Shown here: positions 24,883-33,813 of the stretch, one piece after another
Layout of the letters: each line of letters opens with the position of its first letter
Numbering within the stretch: position 1 is the first letter of the stretch
Origin: Desulfobacula sp964636495
GTDB lineage: Bacteria; Desulfobacterota; Desulfobacteria; Desulfobacterales; Desulfobacteraceae
Assembly: GCA_964636495.1 (NCBI GenBank)
Contig: CAZWSL010000007.1
Coordinates: 1-64,000, forward strand
Direction of reading: 5' to 3'
Length of the DNA: 64,000 bases
Made by a program: the position numbers and the translations under genes
The notes under the pieces: model-generated
Seen by the model: the letters and a program-made list of their open reading frames with translations, nothing else
Told to the model about the DNA's origin: nothing
Database searches by the model: none

Positions 24883-26451
24883 ATGCTGCTGATTTTTCCT
24901 CCGGTTGCAAAACCGTGTGAACCTCCTGCAGGAGTTGCACTTTTATCATCTGCATTAAAAGAGCAGGGACTGCCCTGCAAAGTCTATGACGCCAATATTG
25001 AAGGGGTGTTGTTTCTTATTCATTCAGATATAAAACCCGTTGATTCCTGGTCAAAAAGAGCATTGAAAAACAGGGAAAAAATAATAAAAGATATCAAAGA
25101 TCCCAAACTGTACGAGAATATAGACAGGTACCACCAGCGGGTTTATGATTTAAACAAACTGCTGTCCATAAGTGTGAATCATGACAGATTTAAAATTACA
25201 TTAAGTGATTATTCAGATTCAGCACTTTCACCTCTTAAAAGCAGTGACCTTCTGAAAAGTGCAGAAACATACAGGGAAAATCCTTTTCACCCTTTTTTTG
25301 AAAACAGGATAAAACCTGAGATTCTTGATTCAGACTCTGATTATATTGGAATTTCCCTCTGCTATTTAAACCAGGCTCTGATAAGTTTTGCCCTTGCAGG
25401 ATGGATCAGGGAGACTTTCAAAGATAAAAAAATCATAATGGGCGGCGGATTGATATCATCCTGGATGAGCAGACCCGATTATAATGATCCTTTCAGAAAC
25501 TTGATCGATAGAGTGATCAAAGGTGAGGGAGAGCAGCCTCTGATTGAATTTTTCAATAAAAAGAAGATAAATAAACGCCATTTTATTCCAGATTATGATT
25601 TTGTAAAAGATGATCTCTATCTTGCTCCTGGAAGGGTTTTGCCTTTCAGGGCATCAATCGGGTGCTATTGGAGCAAATGCAGATTCTGTCCTGAAAAGGC
25701 TGAGACACGCCCTTACAGCTCCCAGAGAGCTGTCAAGGTGATGGAGGATTTAAAATATATTGAACAGAAATATTCCCCGGATTATATCCATTTTATTGAT
25801 AATGCAGTTACTCCGGCTTTTTTAAAAGCATTGTCAAAGGAGGTATTCAGTTTTAAATGGTATGGTTTTGTAAGATTTGAAAAAGAGCTGCTGGACAGGG
25901 ATTTCTGCCATTCTCTGAAAAAAGCAGGATGCGGCATGCTCAAATTAGGTCTTGAATCAGGGGATCAGAATGTGCTGGAGATGATGAATAAAGGGACAGA
26001 TCTCGCCAAGGTATCGGTAATACTTGAGAATCTATCCAGGGCCGGGATTTTAACATTTGTATATCTACTGTTTGGAACAAGTTTTGAAGACAGGACTGCT
26101 GCATCTAAAACCCTTGAGTATATAAAAGAACATGAAAAATATATTGATTATCTGAATCTGGCAGTATTCAATCTCCCGAGGTTCAGTGAAGATGCCGGAA
26201 ATCTGGAGACCATTGAGTTCTATGATGGAGATCTCTCTTTATATCTCAATTTCAGGCATCCATTTGGATGGGACAGGAGAGAGGTTAAACAGTTTCTGGA
26301 CAAAAAATTTAAAAAGCAGGTGTTTCAACGTTCAGGTATCAGGAAAAATCCTGCTTTTTTTTCATCCAATCACGCCTTTTTTTTTAACAACCGCCATGTG
26401 GCAGACCTGATTGAATGCCGGATAAAAAACAGGCAGAAAAACGATGTTTAA
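24883..26451 (+). CDS. B12-binding-type radical SAM protein
   Basis: The 522-residue protein begins LLIFPPVAKPCEPPAGVALL, the start of the cobalamin-binding Rossmann domain of this superfamily; the His of the DxHxxG motif is not obvious, so true B12 binding is uncertain. The radical SAM domain has the 4Fe-4S site GCYWSKCRFC (C261, C266, C269), a Cx4Cx2C spacing known among B12-type radical SAM proteins. GLESGDQNVLEMMNKGTD is the usual later motif. Substrate unknown. It lies 38 bp before cinA, but no shared pathway is apparent. Confidence 0.85.
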   Translation: MLLIFPPVAKPCEPPAGVALLSSALKEQGLPCKVYDANIEGVLFLIHSDIKPVDSWSKRALKNREKIIKDIKDPKLYENIDRYHQRVYDLNKLLSISVNHDRFKITLSDYSDSALSPLKSSDLLKSAETYRENPFHPFFENRIKPEILDSDSDYIGISLCYLNQALISFALAGWIRETFKDKKIIMGGGLISSWMSRPDYNDPFRNLIDRVIKGEGEQPLIEFFNKKKINKRHFIPDYDFVKDDLYLAPGRVLPFRASIGCYWSKCRFCPEKAETRPYSSQRAVKVMEDLKYIEQKYSPDYIHFIDNAVTPAFLKALSKEVFSFKWYGFVRFEKELLDRDFCHSLKKAGCGMLKLGLESGDQNVLEMMNKGTDLAKVSVILENLSRAGILTFVYLLFGTSFEDRTAASKTLEYIKEHEKYIDYLNLAVFNLPRFSEDAGNLETIEFYDGDLSLYLNFRHPFGWDRREVKQFLDKKFKKQVFQRSGIRKNPAFFSSNHAFFFNNRHVADLIECRIKNRQKNDV

Positions 26452-26489
26452 GAGATGATTTCCATGTTGATAAACAGGAGAGGTTAATT

Positions 26490-27734
26490 ATGCAGGCTTA
26501 TATTCTTTCAACCGGAGATGAGGTTCTTCTTGGTGATATAGTTGATACGAATTCTTCTTTTCTCTGTGCCGCCTTAAAGGATATTGGTATTGAGGTTAAA
26601 AATATAACAGCAGTGGGAGATTGCGTTGATACCATTGCTGAAAATATAAAAAATATTTCCAGACTGGCGGATTTATGTTTTGTTACAGGTGGACTTGGAC
26701 CTACAGAAGATGACCTGACAGCTCTTGCATGCAGCAGGGCGGCAGGTGATACTCTGGAGCTTAAAACCGAAGCACTTGATTCCATAAAAGCGTATTTCAG
26801 GCAGAAAGGATTTACATTTACAAAATATAATGAAAAACAGGCAAAGCTTCCCTCAAAATCAAGAATGATTGAAAATAAAAATGGAACAGCACCCGGGTTT
26901 TATATAAAAATCAACAGGTGCACACTCTTTTTTATGCCAGGGGTCCCCTCTGAGATGAAACTGATGTTTGAGACAGGCATTAAAAGCTTACTCATTAAAA
27001 AATTTAATCTCAATGATAAAATTTTAATAGAACGTCTGATAACTTTCAGGCTTCCCGAGTCAAGGGCGGGGTTTCTGCTCAGAGAGTTTGAAAACAGATA
27101 TCCCGGGATGCGCCTTGGCTTCAGAGCCGACTCTTATCTGATCGAGGTGAAAATAGTCATGCCTGTCATTGATATGGATGAGAAAAAAGCCATGGAGCAG
27201 ATCAGAGAGGCTAAATCGTGGGTTATCTCCAGGCTTGAAAACAGAGTGGTGTCAACTGATGGTTCATCAATGGCAGAAGAGGTCAGCAGGTTGTTGACAG
27301 ATCAGAATAAAACCCTTGCCATTGCCGAATCATGTACAGGCGGACTTATTTCAAGCATGATGACAGATATTGACGGGAGTTCTGCATTTTTTCTTTTTTC
27401 AGCAGTCACATATTCCAATGATGCAAAAATAAACATACTGGATGTTGAAAAAAAGACCATTATTGATAATGGTGCAGTTCATGAACAGACCGCCCTTGAG
27501 ATGGCAATAGGGGTAAGGGAGAAATCCGGAGCAGATTTTGCCATCTCAACAAGTGGTATTGCAGGCCCGACAGGAGGAACCGCTGACAGACCTGTGGGGA
27601 TGGTCTGTATCGGTATTGCCGGATCAGATTTTGCAGAAGCAAAAACTTACAAGTTCCCTTTTGATGACCGGCTTCAGAATAAAAAGATGTTTGCCACAAT
27701 GGCTTTAGAACTCCTGCGCAGGCGCCTTCAGTGA
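26490..27734 (+). CDS. cinA: CinA: competence/damage-inducible protein with nicotinamide-nucleotide amidase domain
   Basis: CinA has two domains. The N-terminal MoaB/MogA-like domain (about residues 1-170) shows STGDEVLLGDIVDTNS and GGLGPTEDDLT. The C-terminal PncC amidase domain (about 255-414) shows AESCTGGLISSMMTDIDGSS and STSGIAGPTGGT. PncC recycles nicotinamide mononucleotide to nicotinate mononucleotide in NAD salvage; the N-domain is an ADP-ribose pyrophosphatase in characterised relatives. GGAGAGG before the ATG at 26490 fixes the start, which avoids overlap with the upstream gene. The protein is 414 residues, normal for the family. Confidence 0.93.
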   Translation: MQAYILSTGDEVLLGDIVDTNSSFLCAALKDIGIEVKNITAVGDCVDTIAENIKNISRLADLCFVTGGLGPTEDDLTALACSRAAGDTLELKTEALDSIKAYFRQKGFTFTKYNEKQAKLPSKSRMIENKNGTAPGFYIKINRCTLFFMPGVPSEMKLMFETGIKSLLIKKFNLNDKILIERLITFRLPESRAGFLLREFENRYPGMRLGFRADSYLIEVKIVMPVIDMDEKKAMEQIREAKSWVISRLENRVVSTDGSSMAEEVSRLLTDQNKTLAIAESCTGGLISSMMTDIDGSSAFFLFSAVTYSNDAKINILDVEKKTIIDNGAVHEQTALEMAIGVREKSGADFAISTSGIAGPTGGTADRPVGMVCIGIAGSDFAEAKTYKFPFDDRLQNKKMFATMALELLRRRLQ

Positions 27735-27877
27735 AATCCTGTGGCACAGACAGCAGAAAGAGGGTGGCGAACTGCAAAAAACAGTCTGTGAAGAATTTTG
27801 CCTAACAGAGGCTGTTTTACTATTTTTAGTGCCATTCTATTATGAGACAGAACATATTCAAATGAAAAGGAGCAGCT

Positions 27878-28300
27878 GTGCCATTGACAAGAAGTGAAAT
27901 CAAATCTTTCTGGGAAAAATGGAATGTGGCATGGGAACGCCATGACCTTGATGCGGTCATGACATTTTTCCATGATGATATCTATTTTAACAACTGGACA
28001 GGCGGGTATATAAACGGGAAAGCGCAATTAAAAAAAGCGTGGCAGGAGTGGTTTGAACACCATGGTAATTTTGTTTTTTATCAGAAAGAGATTTTTATTG
28101 ATGAGCAGGAACAGAAACTGCTGTACCGGTGGGAATTGATATGGCCCTCTTTTGAAAAAGGTTATGAAGGGCAGAAAGAGAAACGAAGAGGTGTTGATGT
28201 TATTCATTTCAAGGAGGGAAAGATTTATAAGAAACTGACTTTTTCAAAGACAACTATTGAAATCAACGGTCAGCGGATAAAACTGACGCCTCTTCGATAA
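27878..28300 (+). CDS. NTF2-like/SnoaL-like protein
   Basis: The 140-residue protein starts with GTG at 27878, with GGAG 6 nt upstream. SFWEKWNVAWERHDLDAVMT then FFHDDIYFNN is the usual start of the SnoaL/NTF2-like cone fold, and the YRWELIWPSFEKGYEGQ and VIHFKEGKIYKK segments match its beta sheet. Members act as isomerases, hydrolases or ligand-binding proteins, so function cannot be fixed. It stands alone, convergent with the hydrolase gene. Confidence 0.78.
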   Translation: MPLTRSEIKSFWEKWNVAWERHDLDAVMTFFHDDIYFNNWTGGYINGKAQLKKAWQEWFEHHGNFVFYQKEIFIDEQEQKLLYRWELIWPSFEKGYEGQKEKRRGVDVIHFKEGKIYKKLTFSKTTIEINGQRIKLTPLR

Positions 28301-28329
28301 AGGGTGCTGCGTTAGATTAACAGGGTATG

Positions 28330-29070
28330 TTAACCGGCAAAACTGTTTGAAAACCACTCAACGGTCCGGGTTTCAAACTCCTGTTGATCTTTTCTGCTTG
28401 TCATCTGATGGTCTCCATTTTTATGGATAATCAGTTTTTTGGGTTTTTTTGCAGCGTGATAAATGGCGTGTGCATTGGAAACCGGAACTGTTTTATCTCC
28501 ATCACCGTGAAAAATGAGTACATTAAAAAGGTTTTCTGCCTGATCAATAAGATTAAAGAGAAGGTTTTCCTTAAAAAAACTCAATGGCAGGGCAGGGCGG
28601 CTGTCATTGGCATTCAGCGGGATATTTTCAATTGTACGGCTTTTAACCGGAGCAGAGCATAAAACCGCCCCGCAGAGATTCATATCCATATTTAAAAGTG
28701 TATTCCAGGCATGAATACAGGTGGCACCTCCCATGCTGGATCCGAAGAGAGCAATGTCGCGGCTTGTTTTTTCAAGGCTTATAATATGTTTTACTGCAGT
28801 GATAAAATCTGATGTCCTCTTTTCAAGCGAGGTCTCTTTAATAAACTCTCCTTCACTTTCACCACAGCCTCTGTGATCAAACCGGAAAAATGCAATGTTG
28901 TTTTGAACAAGCAGTTTTGACAGCACTTTCTGCTTGGCTGACTCTTTTGATCCCTCAAGACCATGGGAGCCCACAACCAGGGGGGGATTTTTCATTTTCG
29001 GCAGGTGGAGAACCCCTTTGAGCCTGCATCCTCCTGAGATGAAATGAATTTTCAGTGATAATTTATCCAT
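28330..29070 (-). CDS. Alpha/beta hydrolase
   Basis: The 246-residue protein has the serine-hydrolase elbow GSSMGG (nucleophile S112), the oxyanion segment VGSHGLEGSKES, FDHRGCGESEG, an acidic-residue loop HGDGDKTVP and the late NGDHQMT carrying the catalytic His. These form the Ser-Asp-His triad of the alpha/beta hydrolase fold, closest to the serine aminopeptidase S33/Hydrolase_4 group. It is probably a cytosolic esterase or peptidase; the substrate is unknown. Confidence 0.88.
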   Translation of the reverse strand: MDKLSLKIHFISGGCRLKGVLHLPKMKNPPLVVGSHGLEGSKESAKQKVLSKLLVQNNIAFFRFDHRGCGESEGEFIKETSLEKRTSDFITAVKHIISLEKTSRDIALFGSSMGGATCIHAWNTLLNMDMNLCGAVLCSAPVKSRTIENIPLNANDSRPALPLSFFKENLLFNLIDQAENLFNVLIFHGDGDKTVPVSNAHAIYHAAKKPKKLIIHKNGDHQMTSRKDQQEFETRTVEWFSNSFAG

Positions 29071-29226
29071 ATCTTGTATTTATGCCATTAAACCATTATA
29101 ATATCAAGCTTTGACTTTAGAGCGGATCTGTCTGCGGTGATAACAGAGCTGATTGAAGATGATACATTATATCTCTTAAAAAAATCAGAGAAATAGATAA
29201 AAATAAGATATAGACTGATAAAGATT

Positions 29227-30633
29227 ATGATAATAAAAAAAAGAAAAGCATATGAGCTGGAAATAGTTGATCTTGCCTTTGGTGGCAAAGGTCTTGCAAA
29301 GCCTGAAGGGTTTCCTGTTTTTATAGACCAGTGTGTTCCGGGTGATATTGTATTTGCAAAAATAACCAAAAAGAAAAAATCATGGGCTCAGGGCAAACTG
29401 ATAAATATTATTAAAAAATCTCCTTTAAGAGAGGAGGGAAGGTGTCAATATTGTGATTTCTGCGGTGGATGCAAATGGCAGCAGATCGGCTATGATCTTC
29501 AGCTTGAGTACAAGAAAAGACACGTTGTGGAGTCCATTGAGCATATCGGCAGGTTAAAGGATATTCCGGTAAACGATGTCATACCTTCTGATAAAATTTT
29601 CAGATATAGAAATAAAATGGAGTTTTCCTGCTCCTCCCATAGATGGCTTTTGCCTGAAGAGCTGGAGAATCAGTCCATTAAAAAGGATTTCGGCATTGGG
29701 CTTCATGTGCCCGGCACTTTTGACAGGGTGATTGATATTAAACAGTGCGAGATAATGCCGGATCTCGGCAACCGTATTCTTGACGATGTCAGAACATTTA
29801 TATCAGCATCCAACCTTCCTGCCTACCACCTCAGGTCCCATGAAGGATTCTGGCGGTTTTTAATGCTGAGACACTCTGTTGCCTTTGATACCTGGATGGT
29901 TAATATTGTCACAAAAGATAAACATATTGACAAGGTACAGCAGCTTGCAGATATTCTGTCAGATAAATATGCCAATGTCGCCTCCATAGTGAATAATATT
30001 ACAGATGCAAAATCGGGTGTCTCCACTGGTCAGGAGGAAATACTGCTTTATGGTGCAGATTATATCAGAGAAAAACTTGGAAAATTTGAATTTAAAATTT
30101 CAGCAAACTCTTTTTTTCAGACCAATACAGGAGCGTGTGAAAAATTATATGAAAAAGTATCAGAATATGCCGGGTTGAATGGTGGAGAAGTTGTGGTTGA
30201 TCTCTATTCCGGAACCGGCACAATACCCATCTGGCTTTCAGACCAGGCAAAAATGATATATGGTATTGAGATTGTAAAAAGCGCTGTTACAGATGCAAAA
30301 AAGAACGCTGAACTCAATCATATTGAAAACTGTGAATTCCTTGAAGGTGATATCAAAGATGTTCTGCCCCGGTTAAAACAGAGTATTGGATCGCATCGGG
30401 AAATTGATGTGATGATAATTGATCCTCCAAGAACCGGAATGCATAAGGATGTTGTAAAACATGTCATTTCAATGGAAGCCGGAAAAATTGTTTATGTCTC
30501 CTGTAATCCGGCGACACTTGCACGTGACCTTGAAATGCTGGCCAGGGAGTATGAAATAAAACATATTCAACCGGTTGATATGTTTCCCCATACTTATCAT
30601 ATTGAATCAGTGGCTTTACTTCAGAGGCGATGA
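29227..30633 (+). CDS. RlmD/RumA-type 23S rRNA (uracil-5)-methyltransferase
   Basis: The 468-residue protein begins with a TRAM RNA-binding domain (residues about 8-65), followed by a 4Fe-4S cysteine cluster (C73, C79, C82 in CQYCDFCGGC, with a distant Cys in DIKQCEIM). The SAM domain has DLYSGTGTIPIWL, IDPPRTGMH, the catalytic SCNPATLARDL (C426) and FPHTYHIESV with the general-base Glu. This is the m5U methyltransferase family acting on 23S rRNA or tRNA. RlmD or a close paralogue is likely, but the exact base is not determined. Confidence 0.9.
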   Translation: MIIKKRKAYELEIVDLAFGGKGLAKPEGFPVFIDQCVPGDIVFAKITKKKKSWAQGKLINIIKKSPLREEGRCQYCDFCGGCKWQQIGYDLQLEYKKRHVVESIEHIGRLKDIPVNDVIPSDKIFRYRNKMEFSCSSHRWLLPEELENQSIKKDFGIGLHVPGTFDRVIDIKQCEIMPDLGNRILDDVRTFISASNLPAYHLRSHEGFWRFLMLRHSVAFDTWMVNIVTKDKHIDKVQQLADILSDKYANVASIVNNITDAKSGVSTGQEEILLYGADYIREKLGKFEFKISANSFFQTNTGACEKLYEKVSEYAGLNGGEVVVDLYSGTGTIPIWLSDQAKMIYGIEIVKSAVTDAKKNAELNHIENCEFLEGDIKDVLPRLKQSIGSHREIDVMIIDPPRTGMHKDVVKHVISMEAGKIVYVSCNPATLARDLEMLAREYEIKHIQPVDMFPHTYHIESVALLQRR

Positions 30634-30699
30634 TAAATTGTAGAGAACAGTGATCCATAACTTGAAGTTTTTAAAGTTAAACGATATAAACTTTGAATC

Positions 30700-31485
30700 A
30701 TGTTAATTAAAATAGTTGAGAAAATTGGCAGTCAAATGACAGGGTTTGTCGAATCCACAGGAAGAATCGTTCTTTTTCTGCTGAAAGGAATAGAGAATAT
30801 ATTTATTCTGCCTCTGCAGATCAATAAAATTGTGGATCACATCTGGTTCATTGGAACAAAATCCATTTTTGTTATCTCTCTTACCGGTTTTTTTACTGGA
30901 ATGGTTCTCGGGCTGCAGGGTTACTACTCTCTTCTTAAATTCGGCTCTGAGGCTGCTCTCGGTTCTGCTGTTGCTGTCACGCTTATCCGTGAACTGGGAC
31001 CCGTGTTTACGGCTATTATGATCACAGCGCGGGCAGGGTCTGCCATGGCAGCGGAAATAGGAGTCATGCGCATCTCAGAACAGATTGATGCCTTGAAGAC
31101 AATGCATGTAAATCCCGTCCGTTTCCTGTTTACTCCCAGGCTCATCGCTTCTGTTATAAGTTTTCCCCTGCTTACTGCCCTGTTTAATGTTCTCGGTCTT
31201 TTTGGCGGATTTATTTCAGGCTCGATCATGCTCGGCATCAACCGGTATGTTTACATGGATTCTGTTATTTCAAGTGTGGATATCCATGATATAGCAGGTG
31301 GTTTTTATAAAGCACTGGTCTTTTCGATTATTGTAACCACAATAAGCTGTTATCAGGGGTTTTATACTCATCTGTCAAAGGGGTTCGGTGCAAGGGGGGT
31401 GAGCATGTCCACAACCAATGCTGTTGTAAATTCATGTGTGTCGATTTTTCTTTCTGATTACATTATTACTTTTTTTCTGGTTTAA
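30700..31485 (+). CDS. mlaE: ABC transporter permease MlaE (phospholipid transport)
   Basis: MlaE is the membrane subunit of the system that moves phospholipids between the two membranes. The 261-residue protein has five or six membrane helices and the family motif EIGVMRISEQIDALKTMHVN (about residues 119-138), together with TLIRELGPVFTAIMITARAG. mlaF follows 2 bp later, then mlaD and mlaA. The ATG at 30700 lacks a ribosome site and a start at 30736 is possible. Confidence 0.94.
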   Translation: MLIKIVEKIGSQMTGFVESTGRIVLFLLKGIENIFILPLQINKIVDHIWFIGTKSIFVISLTGFFTGMVLGLQGYYSLLKFGSEAALGSAVAVTLIRELGPVFTAIMITARAGSAMAAEIGVMRISEQIDALKTMHVNPVRFLFTPRLIASVISFPLLTALFNVLGLFGGFISGSIMLGINRYVYMDSVISSVDIHDIAGGFYKALVFSIIVTTISCYQGFYTHLSKGFGARGVSMSTTNAVVNSCVSIFLSDYIITFFLV

Positions 31486-31487
31486 GT

Positions 31488-32240
31488 ATGACAACTCCTT
31501 TTATACAATTCAAAGATATAAAAAAAAGCTTTGGAGACAATGATGTCTTAAAGGGAGTGAACCTCTCTGTTTATGAGGGCGAGATAATTGCAATTATCGG
31601 TAAAAGCGGGACGGGTAAATCTGTATTGCTCAAGCACATTATAGGATTAATAGAACCTGATTCAGGAGAAATGCTGATCAAGGGAGAATTGTTAACAAAC
31701 CTCTCTGTGAATGGAAAAAAGCAGTTTCAGAAAACATTGAGCTATATGTTCCAGGATAATGCCTTGTTTGATTTCATGAATATCTATGATAATATTGCCC
31801 TGCCTCTGGTGGAAAATTTAAATTTTTTAAAAAATCAGACAAAAGAACGCACAAAAGAGATGGTTCTAACCCGTATGGAGCAGCTGGGACTGTCAGGGAC
31901 AGAATATCAGTTTCCGGTTCAGCTTTCAGGAGGTATGAGAAAGCGTGCTGCCCTTGCAAGAGCCCTTGTAACTGACCCGCAGGTTGTTCTGTTTGACGAG
32001 CCGACAACAGGACTTGATCCTGTAAGGAAAAACAGTGTACACTCAATGATCAGAGAGTACCAGGAACAGTTTGGATTTACTGCTGTAATTGTAACCCATG
32101 ACATACCTGAAATATTTGATATTGCCCAGCGTATTGCAATGCTGGATGACGGAGTAATCATTTTTGAAGGATCAAAAGAGGATTTGCAGAGTGATGAAAG
32201 CAAAGTATTAAAAGCCTTTGTCAGAGGTGAAACACTTTAA
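31488..32240 (+). CDS. mlaF: ABC transporter ATPase MlaF
   Basis: The 250-residue ATPase has Walker A IGKSGTGKSVLLKH, Q-loop YMFQDNALFDF, ABC signature LSGGMRKRAALARAL and Walker B VVLFDEPTTGLDP, ending in a switch His (VTHD). DNALFDFMNIYDNIALPL is typical of the Mla/Ttg2A group. It powers MlaE. The gene is 2 bp after mlaE and 32 bp before mlaD. Confidence 0.95.
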   Translation: MTTPFIQFKDIKKSFGDNDVLKGVNLSVYEGEIIAIIGKSGTGKSVLLKHIIGLIEPDSGEMLIKGELLTNLSVNGKKQFQKTLSYMFQDNALFDFMNIYDNIALPLVENLNFLKNQTKERTKEMVLTRMEQLGLSGTEYQFPVQLSGGMRKRAALARALVTDPQVVLFDEPTTGLDPVRKNSVHSMIREYQEQFGFTAVIVTHDIPEIFDIAQRIAMLDDGVIIFEGSKEDLQSDESKVLKAFVRGETL

Positions 32241-32272
32241 GGTCTGTAATTATTATAATGAAAAGGAAACAG

Positions 32273-32719
32273 ATGAACAGGCGGAAAACTGAATTTTACG
32301 TAGGACTTTTTGTTATTATAGGTGCATTGTCTGCAGTCTACCTGTTTGCCACTCTTGGAGGTGCTAATTTTTTTCAAGATAAATATTATCATGTTTATGG
32401 TATGTTTTCTTCAGTGTCCGGGCTTAAAACCGGAGCAAGAGTTGAAATGGCAGGTGTTAAAATCGGTATTGTTTCAGATGTGAGCATAGATAAGGAACAA
32501 TTTCTTGCAAAAGTTGAATTGAGTATTGATAAAAATATGCAGCTGTCTGAAGATATTATTGCATCTGTAAAAACATCTGGTATTATCGGGCAGAAATATA
32601 TTGACATTCTGCCTGGAGGATCTGACATCATGCTTGAATCCGGTGAAGAGATATATAATACGGAATCATCCCTTGATATTGAATCCATTGTCCGGAAATT
32701 TGTGTTTAAGAAAGAGTAA
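32273..32719 (+). CDS. mlaD: MlaD-type MCE-domain lipid transport protein
   Basis: The 148-residue protein has one N-terminal membrane helix (YVGLFVIIGALSAVYLFATL) and one MCE domain (GLKTGARVEMAGVKIGIVSD, SGIIGQKYIDILPGG), which forms a hexameric ring in the periplasm that carries lipids. AAGG 6-7 nt before the ATG at 32273 favours that start over the in-frame ATG at 32258. It is shorter than E. coli MlaD at the C-terminus. No mlaC or mlaB follows. Confidence 0.9.
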   Translation: MNRRKTEFYVGLFVIIGALSAVYLFATLGGANFFQDKYYHVYGMFSSVSGLKTGARVEMAGVKIGIVSDVSIDKEQFLAKVELSIDKNMQLSEDIIASVKTSGIIGQKYIDILPGGSDIMLESGEEIYNTESSLDIESIVRKFVFKKE

Positions 32720-32776
32720 ATTTTTCCTATTATCGATTCGAGACCTTTGAATAATGTTCAATATCATCAAAGGGAC

Positions 32777-33763
32777 ATGGAGAGTATGAGAAAAATATTT
32801 TATAGTTTAGTTTCAGCTGCTGTTTTATTTATTACCTGTACAGGTATGCCTGTTCACGCAGTGAGTGATGAAAAGATACGCAATGACAATAGTGCCACCC
32901 GCTCTCTCTCTTATAACGCCTTTTCTCATATTTCTGTTTTGTCAGAAAGAGGTGTGAATAAAAATAAAATAATGCTCATGGCAGATGCACACTCTGTTCC
33001 AGGTGAAAAAGAGGATGGAGAAGAGTATGCTGTCAAAGAATCATTGGAAGATGAATTTGATGAAGACGAGCTTGGTGGAGATGAGTTTGATGAAGACGAA
33101 CTTGATGATTTTCTGGATGAAAATTCAGATGAAAAGCTTTTTGATGCAGAAGAGGCCATAGAAGTAGCAGATCCGCTTTACTACTTTAATTATGCCATGT
33201 ATTCCTTTAATGATTTTCTCTATTTTAATGCATTAAAACCGCTTGCATCAGGATATAAGAAAATCCTCCCCGCTGCGGTTCGCAGGGGAGTAAGGAATTT
33301 TTTTCATAATCTTATGTTTCCTGTACGTTTGACAAACAACCTTCTCCAGGGAAAAATTGAGGAGGCGGGAAGAGAAATTGAAATATTTTTCATAAACACC
33401 ACTGCAGGAGTGGCTGGGTTCAGCCAGGTTGCTCAAAATGAATTTAATCTGTTTACATCCAATGAGGACCTGGGGCAGACTTTAGGATCATACTCCATTG
33501 GAGATGGATTCTATATTGTCCTGCCGGTTCTGGGACCTTCAAGTTTACGCGATGCAGTTGGACGTGCAGGTGATTACTTTTTAACGCCAGTAAACTATGT
33601 GGAGCCGCTGGAGCTAAATCTCGGAATAAAAGCATTAGACACAATAAATGCGGTATCATTTCGTCTGGGTGATTATGAAATCTTGAAAAAGGCATCATTT
33701 GATCCATATACAGCCTTGAAAAATGCATACTTTCAAAACAGGAGAGAGAAAATAAAACAATAG
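32777..33763 (+). CDS. mlaA: MlaA/VacJ-family outer-membrane protein with acidic linker
   Basis: MlaA removes phospholipids from the outer leaflet of the outer membrane. The protein has a signal peptide (about residues 4-30, ending PVHA), but I see no proper lipobox, unlike usual MlaA lipoproteins. A strongly acidic stretch follows, with the unit DEFDEDEL present twice (30-bp tandem repeat, 33050-33109). The VacJ domain begins at ADPLYYFNYAMYSFND and contains RRGVRNFFHNL and NTTAGVAGF. The start could be 32777 or 32786. It lies 57 bp after mlaD and completes the operon. Confidence 0.88.
   Translation: MESMRKIFYSLVSAAVLFITCTGMPVHAVSDEKIRNDNSATRSLSYNAFSHISVLSERGVNKNKIMLMADAHSVPGEKEDGEEYAVKESLEDEFDEDELGGDEFDEDELDDFLDENSDEKLFDAEEAIEVADPLYYFNYAMYSFNDFLYFNALKPLASGYKKILPAAVRRGVRNFFHNLMFPVRLTNNLLQGKIEEAGREIEIFFINTTAGVAGFSQVAQNEFNLFTSNEDLGQTLGSYSIGDGFYIVLPVLGPSSLRDAVGRAGDYFLTPVNYVEPLELNLGIKALDTINAVSFRLGDYEILKKASFDPYTALKNAYFQNRREKIKQ
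33050..33109 (+). repeat. 30-bp tandem repeat in mlaA
   Basis: Two adjacent 30-bp units (33050-33079 and 33080-33109) encode DEFDEDELGG and DEFDEDELDD and differ at only a few bases. The in-frame unit length means copy number can change without breaking the gene. Confidence 0.75.
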
Positions 33764-33813
33764 GCCTGCACGGTTTATGATAAACAGTTTAAACAGATTT
33801 CTGCACACTTGTT

